In this document: piece after piece, positions 1-7,424 of the stretch
Position numbering within the stretch: position 1 is the stretch's first letter
Layout: each line of letters begins with the position of its first letter
Notes under the pieces: model-generated
The model's database searches: none
What the model was told of the DNA's origin: nothing
What the model saw: the letters and a program-made list of their open reading frames with translations, nothing else
NCBI GenBank assembly: GCA_016866785.1
Contig: VGLH01000040.1
Span: 1 to 32,325 of the forward strand
DNA: 32,325 bases
Source: Candidatus Poribacteria bacterium
GTDB lineage: Bacteria; Poribacteria; WGA-4E; GCA-2687025
Direction: 5' to 3'
Program-made: the position numbers and the translations under genes

Positions 1-2146
1 CTTCCCGGTCACCGCGCCGACGGCAACCGCGTTGACGACGACGTTCGACTTGACGGCGCTGGGTCCCGATTGGGACGGCTTGCAGGAGGTCCATTTCTCG
101 ACCAACGGCGGTTCCACCTATGCGTCGACGGGTCTCACGTTCATGATCAACTCACCGCCGCCACCGCCGCCGGTGTTCGAGGCGATCCTGCCTGACCACG
201 CGGATCGCGGCTCTATCGCCGACGTGGTGGTGACCGGAGCGAACCTCGACAACGTCGAGTTGGCTCTGCTGAACGATGGTCTGGAATCGCTGCTTTGGGC
301 ATCGGAATACTTTGTGACATCGTCGATCGCTGTCGGGGCGGCGTTCGACTTGACCGCTCTGGGCCCCGACTGGGAAGGTACGCATAGCGTCTACTTCGTC
401 GTCGGCGAAGGCGAGCCGATGCCCACGGGCTTGAGCTTCACTATCACCATGCCGCCTCCGCCGGAGCGGAACTGGATGGGGACGCTCCGTCTGATGAGCG
501 GCGTTCCCGTCGAGGACAAGCTGGTGACCTTCGGGTTGGCGATCGATGCGGTCGATGGCTACAACTCGCTCGAAGACATCATCGCTCCTCCGGCTCCGCC
601 GCCTCCATCGTCGTGGCTGCGCCTGCAGCGAGGTGGTGAAGACTACCTGCAGGACGTCCTCGCCTTCTCGGACACCATCGACCGCATCTGGAACATCGCC
701 GTCCACGTGGACAGCGGGACGTTCTACTTGGGCGTCGATTCGCTCCCGGAGGGCGTCCTGGCGTTCTTCAACGACTCGCGGATCGAGTACGGCGAAGCCG
801 TCTATCAGTTGCCTCTGGAAGCATCGATCCCGCTGAACACCGGGTTCCACACGCTGACGCTGGTCATCGCCAAGCGTTCCGCCGTTCCGCTGAGCACGAC
901 GCTGGGCGTGCGCTGGCAGATGTTCTCGCTGCCGGGACCGACGACGGACGGGTCGCCTGCGGACCTGTTCACCCGCGGCGTCGTGTCGATGTATGGCTAC
1001 AACCCGTCGCCGGAAGTCCAAAACTACTACTCGATGTTCGGCGATGTGGTTGCTGAGGTGCCGGGTGTTCAAGTGTCGGATGATCCGCTTCCGTTCGTGA
1101 GCCAGGGCTGGTGGATCTTCCGCGATCCGGCGGCGGGTCCCCTGCCGACGACGTTCAATGTGGACATCTTCGATCCGAACGCCGAGTCGGTGGACGTGAC
1201 GCTGCATCCGCGGTGGAACATGGTGGGCGTCCCCTGGAGCGGGACGACGGCGGGAGCATACAGCACGGCTCCCAACTCGGTCTACGCCTTCGACGGGGCG
1301 AACTACAGCATCGTCCCGGCTGAGAGCCCGCTCTTTGACTTCCACGGATACTGGGTCTTCAACGCGCTGGCGACGATGCAGACGGTGACGATCACGCAGG
1401 GCGGGCTGGTGACGGCTCCGTCCATCGTCCAGCGTGCGGCTCCGTCGGCTGACTGGCTGGCTCCGCTGACGATCTCGCTGGACAGCGGGATCGACAAGAC
1501 GGTGGAGCTGGGCGGTGGATCGAAGGCAGTCGTGGGCTTTGACGCCTATGACGTGGGTCTGCCTCCGGCTCCTCCGATTCGCAGCTACTCCGAGTTCTTC
1601 GCCAAGACGGACGATCCGATCGAGCGGATGACTCGGAGCGTGCTCCCGTCGAATCTGCGCGAGGCGACTTGGGAGCTCTCGGCGAACCTGGCGGAAGCTG
1701 GCACGCTCCGCTGGAAGGCGCTGACGCTTCCCGAAGGCTACCGGATCATCGTCGAGTCGGGCAGCGAACGGCACGACCTGAGCCGGGACGGTTCCATGCG
1801 TCTCGACGCCGGTCGGCACTCGTTCACGGCTCGTCTGAGCTTCACGGCTCCGTCTCGCAGCCGTCTGATGACGAACTATCCCAACCCGTTCAATCCGGAG
1901 ACGTGGATTCCCTTCGAGCTGAAGGAGGGTTCCGCCGTCACGGTGAACATCTACGACGTGGCGGGTTCCCTGGTGCGGACGCTCGATCTGGGCTACCGCG
2001 ATTCGGGCTACTACACGTCGCGCAGCGATGCGGCTTACTGGGACGGACGCAACGAGCTCGGAGAACGCGTCGCCAGCGGCGTGTATTTCTACGAGCTCCG
2101 CGCGGGCAGCTTCCGTGAGACGCGTCGGATGGTGATTCACAAGTAG
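1..2146 (+). CDS. Secreted multidomain protein with C-terminal FlgD/T9SS-like sorting module (5' truncated)
   Basis: The frame is open to the left edge of the window, so the true start lies outside; about 714 codons are visible. Two tandem units sharing FDLTALGPDW end in proline-rich linkers (runs of four to six Pro); the unit between the linkers has an IPT/TIG-like look (VVVTGANLDNVELAL). A central segment containing APPAPPPPSSWLRL resembles modules common in secreted proteins of uncultured FCB/Poribacteria-type genomes. The last ~90 residues contain NYPNPFNPETWIPFEL, VNIYDVAGSLVRTL and GVYFYELRAG, which is the FlgD-Ig/type IX-like C-terminal sorting fold. I infer an exported, surface-attached or released protein; no enzymatic motif is visible. 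It is followed by a hairpin at 2167-2197. The family of the C-terminal module is a confident call; the substrate or partner is unknown. Confidence 0.85.
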   Translation, partial: FPVTAPTATALTTTFDLTALGPDWDGLQEVHFSTNGGSTYASTGLTFMINSPPPPPPVFEAILPDHADRGSIADVVVTGANLDNVELALLNDGLESLLWASEYFVTSSIAVGAAFDLTALGPDWEGTHSVYFVVGEGEPMPTGLSFTITMPPPPERNWMGTLRLMSGVPVEDKLVTFGLAIDAVDGYNSLEDIIAPPAPPPPSSWLRLQRGGEDYLQDVLAFSDTIDRIWNIAVHVDSGTFYLGVDSLPEGVLAFFNDSRIEYGEAVYQLPLEASIPLNTGFHTLTLVIAKRSAVPLSTTLGVRWQMFSLPGPTTDGSPADLFTRGVVSMYGYNPSPEVQNYYSMFGDVVAEVPGVQVSDDPLPFVSQGWWIFRDPAAGPLPTTFNVDIFDPNAESVDVTLHPRWNMVGVPWSGTTAGAYSTAPNSVYAFDGANYSIVPAESPLFDFHGYWVFNALATMQTVTITQGGLVTAPSIVQRAAPSADWLAPLTISLDSGIDKTVELGGGSKAVVGFDAYDVGLPPAPPIRSYSEFFAKTDDPIERMTRSVLPSNLREATWELSANLAEAGTLRWKALTLPEGYRIIVESGSERHDLSRDGSMRLDAGRHSFTARLSFTAPSRSRLMTNYPNPFNPETWIPFELKEGSAVTVNIYDVAGSLVRTLDLGYRDSGYYTSRSDAAYWDGRNELGERVASGVYFYELRAGSFRETRRMVIHK

Positions 2147-2166
2147 CCCACGCCAACGGTCAAGCA

Positions 2167-2197
2167 CGTAGGGGCGGGTCTGAGACCCGCCCCTACG
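2167..2197. terminator. Perfect 14-bp hairpin after the secreted-protein gene
   Basis: Arms 2167-2180 (CGTAGGGGCGGGTC) and 2184-2197 are exact reverse complements around a TGA triloop. It starts 20 bases after the stop codon at 2146. There is no T-tract on either side, so it is not a classical intrinsic terminator. It may be a dispersed palindromic repeat that also protects or ends the transcript. Its symmetric form makes orientation meaningless. Confidence 0.5.
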
Positions 2198-2211
2198 ACC
2201 CGTCCGCAACC

Positions 2212-2306
2212 AGTGTGAGGGGTAGCTCCCCTCATGGTGAGTCCGCTGGACGGACTCACCGCTTCATCCGCGCGCCCATCTCTCAGCGAGGGATGGGCGC
2301 GTTTGT
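2212..2306 (+). repeat. Multi-hairpin dispersed repeat, copy 1
   Basis: A roughly 95-base block that recurs at 4344-4441. It contains three consecutive hairpins: 2216-2222/2228-2234 (TGAGGGG arm), 2236-2245/2251-2260 (GGTGAGTCCG arm) and 2271-2280/2292-2301 (CGCGCCCATC arm). The first 22 bases are identical between copies and the rest is about 80% similar by eye. It lies in the 210-base spacer between the secreted-protein gene and the convergent phytanoyl-CoA-dioxygenase-like gene. No ORF of its own is convincing. Confidence 0.7.
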
Positions 2307-2356
2307 GCTCGCCCTTGAAGTGCGCCCAGGGGATGCGATGCCCAGCGCTTGTGCCA

Positions 2357-3250
2357 CTAGCTCTCTTCGGAGAAGGGGCGGAACCCGCGCACCATCAAGC
2401 CGCGCTGGTTCCCTTTGCGGACCTCCGCCGCGCGCTTCTCGGCTTCGGCGCGGTTCAGCGTGGTCGTCCCGCCGATGGTCACGTAGTCGTCTGCCCGTCG
2501 GTAGCGGTTGATGAACACCGGGCGGGGCTTGCTGGAGTGGTTCTCTTTGGAGCCGTGGACACACTTCACGTGGAAGAGGATCGAATCACCCGCCTTGCCG
2601 GTGACCGGCACGGCGCGCTCCCAGGGCCACTCGTCCTCGCCGAGTCCCAGATGCGAGAACGTGTCGATGTGCTTCAACTGCCCCATCCGATGGGAGCCCG
2701 GCACGACGTGGAGCGCGCCGTTCACCAGGTCCGTGTCGACGGCGTAGTTGAGCACGCCGACGGGCCCCTCGTACCGATGCTCAAAGTAGGCGGAATCCTG
2801 ATGCAGGTGCTTCGGATGGCCGCCGACTGGTTCCTTGTAGAGCGACTGCCCGTGGCCGAAGAGCTCGACGTTGGGGCCCAGAATCGCCTCGATGATATCG
2901 AGCGTCCGGGGGTCGAGGGCGCTCTGGAAGAACGTCCCGCTCGTCATGTACCCGATCGCGAGAACCATGATCTGCTTGTCGCGTGGGAACCCGGGCGGTG
3001 CTGGTAGGAAGAGCGTTCCGTCAGGCGTTCGCCAGCCCTCGACGATCTTCTCGGCGCGGTCGAGCAGCGAGATCGCCGTCGCGGCGGCGGCCTCGATATC
3101 GCGCAGGACACCCGGGACGTAGGGCTTCGCCAGGCCTCGCACGACGAGGCATCCGTGCTCCTGGTAAATGGCGGCGGCGCGGGAGACGTCCAGATCGTCG
3201 GCAAAGACTTCGATCTCGTCGACGGTCACGCTCGCGTCGGGAGGATTCAT
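2357..3250 (-). CDS. Phytanoyl-CoA dioxygenase (PhyH) family protein A
   Basis: A 297-residue Fe(II)/2-oxoglutarate-dependent oxygenase-like protein. The cupin core shows the HxD pair in HLHQDSAYF (H150, D152) and the distal histidine in KCVHGSKEN (H232), followed by basic residues (RPVFINRYRR) suited to bind the 2-oxoglutarate carboxylate. The start ATG at 3250 overlaps the stop of the upstream paralogue as ATGA, so the two are translationally coupled. A longer in-frame reading to 3412 exists but runs over the upstream gene and lacks conservation. The substrate cannot be read from sequence. PhyH families hydroxylate diverse small molecules, and many paralogues are typical of Poribacteria-like genomes. 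Confidence 0.88.
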   Translation of the reverse strand: MNPPDASVTVDEIEVFADDLDVSRAAAIYQEHGCLVVRGLAKPYVPGVLRDIEAAAATAISLLDRAEKIVEGWRTPDGTLFLPAPPGFPRDKQIMVLAIGYMTSGTFFQSALDPRTLDIIEAILGPNVELFGHGQSLYKEPVGGHPKHLHQDSAYFEHRYEGPVGVLNYAVDTDLVNGALHVVPGSHRMGQLKHIDTFSHLGLGEDEWPWERAVPVTGKAGDSILFHVKCVHGSKENHSSKPRPVFINRYRRADDYVTIGGTTTLNRAEAEKRAAEVRKGNQRGLMVRGFRPFSEES

Positions 3251-4020
3251 CGCGCGGGTTCTCCTGGTTCCAGCGGGAAGGGGATCGGGCGTTCTCCGAA
3301 GTGGTGGTGCGGGTCGTTCCCGCGCACGAGGACAGCGGGCCAGGGCCGGTTCAGAGAGTTGCCGGTCGCCGGTCGGACATGGGACGGCACATAGCGGATC
3401 GTCAATCCGCATCGGCGTCGTCCTGAGAGGTTCGGCAGGCTCCCGTGGACGAGCGCGCCATCGTGGAAGGACGCTTCGCCCGCTCGGAGGGGCACATCGA
3501 CGGCTCTCGCCGCGTCGCTCTCGGAGACGGCGACCTCCTGATTGATGCTCAGCAGGTTGCCCTCGCGGTCGGACTTGCCGTGCTCGTGGATGCCGCTTGC
3601 ATGGGAGCCGGGGATGACGCGCATGCAGCCGTTCTCGGCGTCGCTGTCATCAACGGCGTACCAAGCGGTGATGGCGCGAGCGGGGTCGAGTCCCCAGTAG
3701 GTCAGGTCTTGATGCCACGCGACGAACTTGCCGTCCTGCCCGTACTTGCAGAAGAAGTGGGTCGCCAGCAGGAGCACGTCGGGACCGATGAGCGATTCGG
3801 CGGCGTCGAGCAGGAGCGGATGCGTCGCCAGTTCCCAGATGAACCGCTCTTCGAAGTGGTGGTTGACGAGTCCGACGGCGGCCATGCGCGTCCCGACGCG
3901 GGCTTCGAGGGCGTCGAAGTCGGCGCGGTAGCGCTTGGCGTCCTCGTCGGACGCGATGCAGAGCGGCGACAGGAACCCGTCGCGGGCGAACGCAGCGACG
4001 TCCTCGCGCGTGAGAGCCAT
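3247..4020 (-). CDS. Phytanoyl-CoA dioxygenase (PhyH) family protein B
   Basis: A 257-residue PhyH-family oxygenase. The metal ligands are visible: H103 and D105 in VAWHQDLTYW and H192 in GALVHGSLPN, with R201-R203/R209 as candidates for 2-oxoglutarate binding; RVIPGSH is a family hallmark. I place the start at the ATG at 4020, because AGGAG sits 8 bases upstream; the ATG at 4026 is only 2 bases from it. Longer starts up to 4095 are unsupported. It is the first gene of a two-gene operon with paralogue A, whose ATG overlaps this stop. The two share only fold-level motifs and different loop lengths, so they are old paralogues, probably acting on related substrates (inference). Confidence 0.88.
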   Translation of the reverse strand: MALTREDVAAFARDGFLSPLCIASDEDAKRYRADFDALEARVGTRMAAVGLVNHHFEERFIWELATHPLLLDAAESLIGPDVLLLATHFFCKYGQDGKFVAWHQDLTYWGLDPARAITAWYAVDDSDAENGCMRVIPGSHASGIHEHGKSDREGNLLSINQEVAVSESDAARAVDVPLRAGEASFHDGALVHGSLPNLSGRRRCGLTIRYVPSHVRPATGNSLNRPWPAVLVRGNDPHHHFGERPIPFPLEPGEPAR

Positions 4021-4227
4021 CCTCATGTCTCCTAGATGCCGCCCGTCGCGCCACGGGAACCGGCGGCCTTCCCACAGAATACCACGCCAACGCACAGGCT
4101 CCTAGCAAGCCGACGCAGCCGCAGGGATGTTTCATGTAGCCACTCGGTCCCCGCACGGCGGGGTCCGGACGAACGCCCGCTGCTCCGACGGGACACCAGC
4201 CGTCCATGGAGCCACCGTTTCCGCTCC

Positions 4228-4308
4228 GTCGCTCCCGCGAAAGCGGGAGCCCAGAGTACTGGATTCCCGCTCCTGGCCCCGTGAAAACGGGGCTACGTGG
4301 GAATGACG
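4228..4308. repeat. REP-like palindromic element in the 495-base divergent spacer
   Basis: The spacer 4021-4515 between the PhyH pair (minus) and the peptidase (plus) has no gene. Within it lie two perfect stem-loops with GAAA tetraloops: 4231-4238/4243-4250 (GCTCCCGC arm) and 4276-4282/4287-4293 (GCCCCGT arm). They are framed by GGATTCCCGC and GGGAATGACG. This resembles the widespread CATTCCCGCGAAAGCGGGAAT class of bacterial palindromic repeats. A further weak 6-bp hairpin is at 4149-4163. No transposase of the REP-associated type is nearby. Confidence 0.6.
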
Positions 4309-4343
4309 TGCTTCGGACCGGGCCGAATGAACCGGAGCTCGTG

Positions 4344-4441
4344 AGTGTGAGGGGTAGCTCCCCTCCTGGCGAATCCGACCGACGGACTCGACGCTTCATC
4401 CGCGCGCGCCCATCTCTCCATCGAAGGGTGAGCGCGCTTGT
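4344..4441 (+). repeat. Multi-hairpin dispersed repeat, copy 2
   Basis: Second copy of the block at 2212-2306, in the same orientation. The GAGGGGTAGCTCCCCTC core is identical and the shared tail includes GACGCTTCATCCGCGCG. The middle and last hairpins carry substitutions and a 2-base insertion that weaken pairing, so this copy is more decayed. It ends about 75 bases before the peptidase start and supplies the spurious TTG at 4438 that could be mistaken for that gene's start. Confidence 0.68.
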
Positions 4442-4515
4442 CTGAGACGGCGATGCACGACCACGGGATCCGCGCTATTCTCACGGCGAACACTGCCCTT
4501 GCGAGGAGACCGCCC

Positions 4516-5259
4516 GTGCAGACGATTCCCGCTGACTCCCGCGCGACGGCATCGGCTCCAGCCGCGATACCCAACGAAGCCGATCTGAACCCGCGATTCG
4601 AGCGATGGGGACTTTCGACCCGCCCGCAGGGCAACCGCCCGACGTGCTCCGTGTTCACCGTGACAGGCGCTCTGGAATACGCCCTCGCCAGCCGCGTGGG
4701 TCAGGGCACGCTGCTCAGTGTGGACTTTCTCAACTGGGCGTGCCAACAGGCGACCGGTCGCGAGACGGACGGGGCGTTCTTCTGGCAGCTCTGGGCGGGC
4801 TACGAGCAGTACGGCATCTGCCCGGAGAGCGACATGCCCTATGCCGCCGCGTTCGACCCTGAGCGGGACCCGTCGGCAGAGGCGCGCGATCGGGCGCAGC
4901 GTCGGTCGAAGCTCGCGCGACGTCTCCACTGGATCAAGGAATGGGACGTCAACACGGGTCTGACCGATGAGCAGTTCCTCGGCGTCAAGCGCGCTCTCGC
5001 CGATGGGTTCCCGGTCTGCGGCGGGTTTCGATGGCCCAAAAAGGCGACGTGGACCAACGGCGTCCTCGACATGTGCCCCGCCTCCGACGTGTTCGACGGA
5101 CACAGCGTCCTGCTCTCCGGGTACTGCGACGATCCGTCGGGAACCGGCGGCGTCTTCGCGATCCGCAACTCCGGCGGCTCGGACCGCGCCGGGTTCCTGA
5201 CTTACGAGTACGCGTGCGCCTACATGAACGACGCCGCCATCATCGAACCCGCTCCGTAG
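4516..5259 (+). CDS. Papain-like (C1A) cysteine peptidase
   Basis: A 247-residue protein with the papain layout: oxyanion Gln and nucleophile in PQGNRPTCSVFT (Q38, C44), histidine in FDGHSVLLSGY (H196) and asparagine in FAIRNSGGSD (N218). I place the start at the GTG at 4516, because GAGGAG (4503-4508) precedes it by 7 bases; an in-frame TTG at 4438 lies in the repeat and has no ribosome site. No signal peptide or inhibitory propeptide is visible, so the predicted enzyme is cytoplasmic and made without a prodomain, unlike most papains. It stops 19 bases before the DUF2961 gene and is probably cotranscribed with it. The substrate is unknown. Confidence 0.85.
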   Translation: MQTIPADSRATASAPAAIPNEADLNPRFERWGLSTRPQGNRPTCSVFTVTGALEYALASRVGQGTLLSVDFLNWACQQATGRETDGAFFWQLWAGYEQYGICPESDMPYAAAFDPERDPSAEARDRAQRRSKLARRLHWIKEWDVNTGLTDEQFLGVKRALADGFPVCGGFRWPKKATWTNGVLDMCPASDVFDGHSVLLSGYCDDPSGTGGVFAIRNSGGSDRAGFLTYEYACAYMNDAAIIEPAP

Positions 5260-5278
5260 CCTCCTCGGAGAACAACCC

Positions 5279-6943
5279 ATGTCGCTGTTTCAGGGCCCGC
5301 TCGGGGCGCTTCTCGCGCCTCCTGTCGGCCGGAGCCGCCGCGTATCGAGCAACGAACAGCCCAACTGGAACGACGGCAACTTCGACATGACGCGGTTGCC
5401 GCCGGGCGACACGCTGGAGCTGCCCGTCCTCCAAGGACCCGGCGTCATCAATCACATCTGGCTGACGAGCCACGCTGGCGGCGTCAACGAGCTGAACGCG
5501 CTCAGCATGCGCATCTACTGGGATGATCGGGAGGAGCCCGGCGTCGAGGTTCCCCTGGGCGACTTCTTCGCGGTCGGACAGAAGCCCGCCGTCGTGGAGA
5601 GCATTCCGGTACAGGTGTCGCCGTCGGGAAGCCTCACATGCTACTGGCGGATGCCCTTCGCGAAGTCGGCGCGGATCGTGGTCCGCAACGACAACGCGAA
5701 CCGCTCGACGGGTCTCTACTGGCAGGTGGACTACGTGGAGCTCGACGAACTGCCGCCCGATACCCTCTACTTCCACGCCCGATACCGCCAGGAGTACCCC
5801 GCCGTCATGGGCAGGGACTACCTGCTGGCGGATTTGCAGGGACGCGGGCAGTACGTCGGAACCGTCATGGCGTTCACGCTGGCTCAGGACGGGTGGTTCG
5901 GCGAGGGGGACGACTTCTTCTTCATCGACGGCGAGGAGATTCCCAGCCTCCAGGGAACCGGCACGGAGGACTACTTCAACGACGCCTGGGGATACCGCCC
6001 GCGCACGAGCGTGTGGTTCGGGCAGCCGCGCTGGCAGGGACACCGCGCCGGCGACCACGGCATCTGCTACCGCTGGCACGTCCTCGATCCGGTCGGGTTC
6101 AGCAAGTCGCTGAAGGTCGCCATCGAGCACAAGGGGAACCGCGCTGAAGGCGAGGACGCGTGGTACATCGAGCGACCCGACTTCATCTCCAGCATCGCCT
6201 ACTGGTACCAGCTCGGAGAGCCCAAGCCGTTCGGGCATCTGCCGGGTTACCCGGAGCGGTGCGTGCCGTGGCAGGAGCACCACCTCGTCGCGGCGTTCCG
6301 CGATGCGCAGACAACCGGCGGAACCGTCAAAGTGCAGACGGTCGGGTTCTTCGGCGGGAGGCCATCCCTGCGGTGGGAACCGTCCGAGGCGGGCGCGACG
6401 TTCTCCCTGCCGTTCTCCGTCGGCGAAGCGGGTCGGTACGCGGTGCGGTTCACAGCGTTCGCGTCTTCGTCCGGCGGGACATTCGATGTCGAGCTCGACG
6501 AGGTCTCGGTCGCGTCGGGACTCAGCTTGCGGACGGACTCCTTCGAGGACAGCGACCGCCTGCTGGGAACCCACGAGCTCGCCACCGGGGAACACACGCT
6601 GACGTTCCGCGCCGTGGCTGACGCGTCGGGCTCGGTCTCGCCGCTCTCAATCGAGGGTCTGCGGCTGCTCCGGCTTCCGCCGGAAGCCGTCCGTCCCGTC
6701 AAGACGTTCAACGAGGCGCACTTCATCCGCCTGGGCATCGGCAGAGCCCTCTACGCCTACCGATTGGCGTACGGCGAGCTTCCGCAATCGCTGCAGACGC
6801 TCGTCGAGAGCGGCATCATGCCGGATCGCTACCTGACCGATGAGAACGGGAACGCGATGGAAGCGCGCCTGGAGGGCGACCACTTCGTCGTTGTTGCGCG
6901 CGTATGGCATCATCGCTGGCAAGGGCTGGACGCGCGCCGCTGA
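5279..6943 (+). CDS. DUF2961 / GH172-like glycoside hydrolase with accessory C-terminal domains
   Basis: A 554-residue protein. Residues ~25-325 match the DUF2961 fold, now classed as glycoside hydrolase family 172, which includes alpha-fructofuranosidase and alpha-arabinofuranosidase activities. Key blocks are NWNDGNFD, GPGVINHIWLT, VPLGDFFAVG and the acidic motif LQGTGTEDYFNDAWG (E230, D231). Residues ~350-465 form a beta-rich, carbohydrate-binding-like segment. Residues ~475-540 (LYAYRLAYGELPQSLQTLVE, then LTDENGN) resemble the globular end of a type II secretion pseudopilin. No signal peptide is seen. GGAG (5267-5270) lies 8 bases before the ATG. It follows the peptidase gene by 19 bases. 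An IS1 remnant begins just after its stop, so the 3' end could have been altered. The exact sugar is unknown. Confidence 0.85.
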   Translation: MSLFQGPLGALLAPPVGRSRRVSSNEQPNWNDGNFDMTRLPPGDTLELPVLQGPGVINHIWLTSHAGGVNELNALSMRIYWDDREEPGVEVPLGDFFAVGQKPAVVESIPVQVSPSGSLTCYWRMPFAKSARIVVRNDNANRSTGLYWQVDYVELDELPPDTLYFHARYRQEYPAVMGRDYLLADLQGRGQYVGTVMAFTLAQDGWFGEGDDFFFIDGEEIPSLQGTGTEDYFNDAWGYRPRTSVWFGQPRWQGHRAGDHGICYRWHVLDPVGFSKSLKVAIEHKGNRAEGEDAWYIERPDFISSIAYWYQLGEPKPFGHLPGYPERCVPWQEHHLVAAFRDAQTTGGTVKVQTVGFFGGRPSLRWEPSEAGATFSLPFSVGEAGRYAVRFTAFASSSGGTFDVELDEVSVASGLSLRTDSFEDSDRLLGTHELATGEHTLTFRAVADASGSVSPLSIEGLRLLRLPPEAVRPVKTFNEAHFIRLGIGRALYAYRLAYGELPQSLQTLVESGIMPDRYLTDENGNAMEARLEGDHFVVVARVWHHRWQGLDARR

Positions 6944-6960
6944 GCGACCGGCTCGCGCGT

Positions 6961-7365
6961 TCGCTGGACGAGATGTGAACCAACGTGAATACGCGCAGAG
7001 GCAATCGCCGCAACAGCCAATGGGTCTGGACGGCAGTCACCCAATGGAGCGACGGCTCTCGTTCCGTGGACTTCGGTGTCGGAGCCCGAACCGAGGCGAC
7101 CTTCCTCCGACTTTGCGACCGCCTTCCCATCGCCGAGGAGTGTTGCAGCGATGCCTGCGAGGTCTATCGCCGGCTCCCGTCAGGCCACCACCGGACCGGC
7201 AGGGGGGAAAGTGAACCGCAGTGGAGGCGTCCACTCGATCGTGCGAGACCGTCTCCACCGGCTCCGTCGTGCCACCAGGGACTTCACAAGGGCTGCACCA
7301 AGGGTCTCCCAGCGCTGGCAGCGTCGGTCGCCATGACCATCCTGCGCGTGGGATGGCCACAGTAC
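6961..7365 (+). pseudogene. IS1-family transposase remnant (frameshifted, internal stop)
   Basis: Translated fragments follow the IS1 InsAB' catalytic region in order. In frame 1 there is SLDEM, then a TGA at 6976-6978 where IS1 proteins have Trp (LDEMW). It continues with NTRRGNRRNSQWVWTAV, DGSRSVDFGVG, ATFLRLCDRLP and SDACEVYRRLP to about 7200. The match then moves to frame 2 after a G6 run at 7202-7207 (GGKVNRSGGVHSIVRDRLHR, RRAT) and returns to frame 1 near 7290 (LAASVAMTILRVGW). The catalytic Asp positions survive; the expected acidic position in the NxxEGxHS block is Gly. The N-terminal zinc-ribbon part and terminal repeats are not visible. This is a dead fragment occupying most of the 480-base spacer 6944-7424. 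Its frame-1 reading runs on to a stop at 7428, touching the end of the convergent ferritin-like gene. Confidence 0.78.
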
Positions 7366-7424
7366 CAGCATTCGTTGAGAACACCGGCGAGCCTAGGGCA
7401 GTTCCTCAGTATGCGGTCGTGGTG

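Noticed and set aside
152-2209. Long minus-strand open frame (685 codons) opposite the secreted-protein gene
   Set aside because: Arg-rich, low-complexity translation with no family signature, antisense to a protein with clear domains; a by-product of high GC.
2167-2301. The run of palindromes as a CRISPR array
   Set aside because: The palindromes differ from each other and there are no equal-length repeats or spacers.
6976-6978. TGA in the IS1 remnant as selenocysteine or as Trp under a variant code
   Set aside because: Other lesions in the same fragment need frameshifts, and TGA serves as the normal stop of many genes here (for example at 3247-3249, 12079-12081 and 20200-20202).
7211-7336. 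IS1 frame change as a programmed frameshift, as in intact IS1 InsA-InsB
   Set aside because: The programmed IS1 site lies at the InsA/InsB junction upstream of the catalytic region; here there are two shifts inside it plus a stop.
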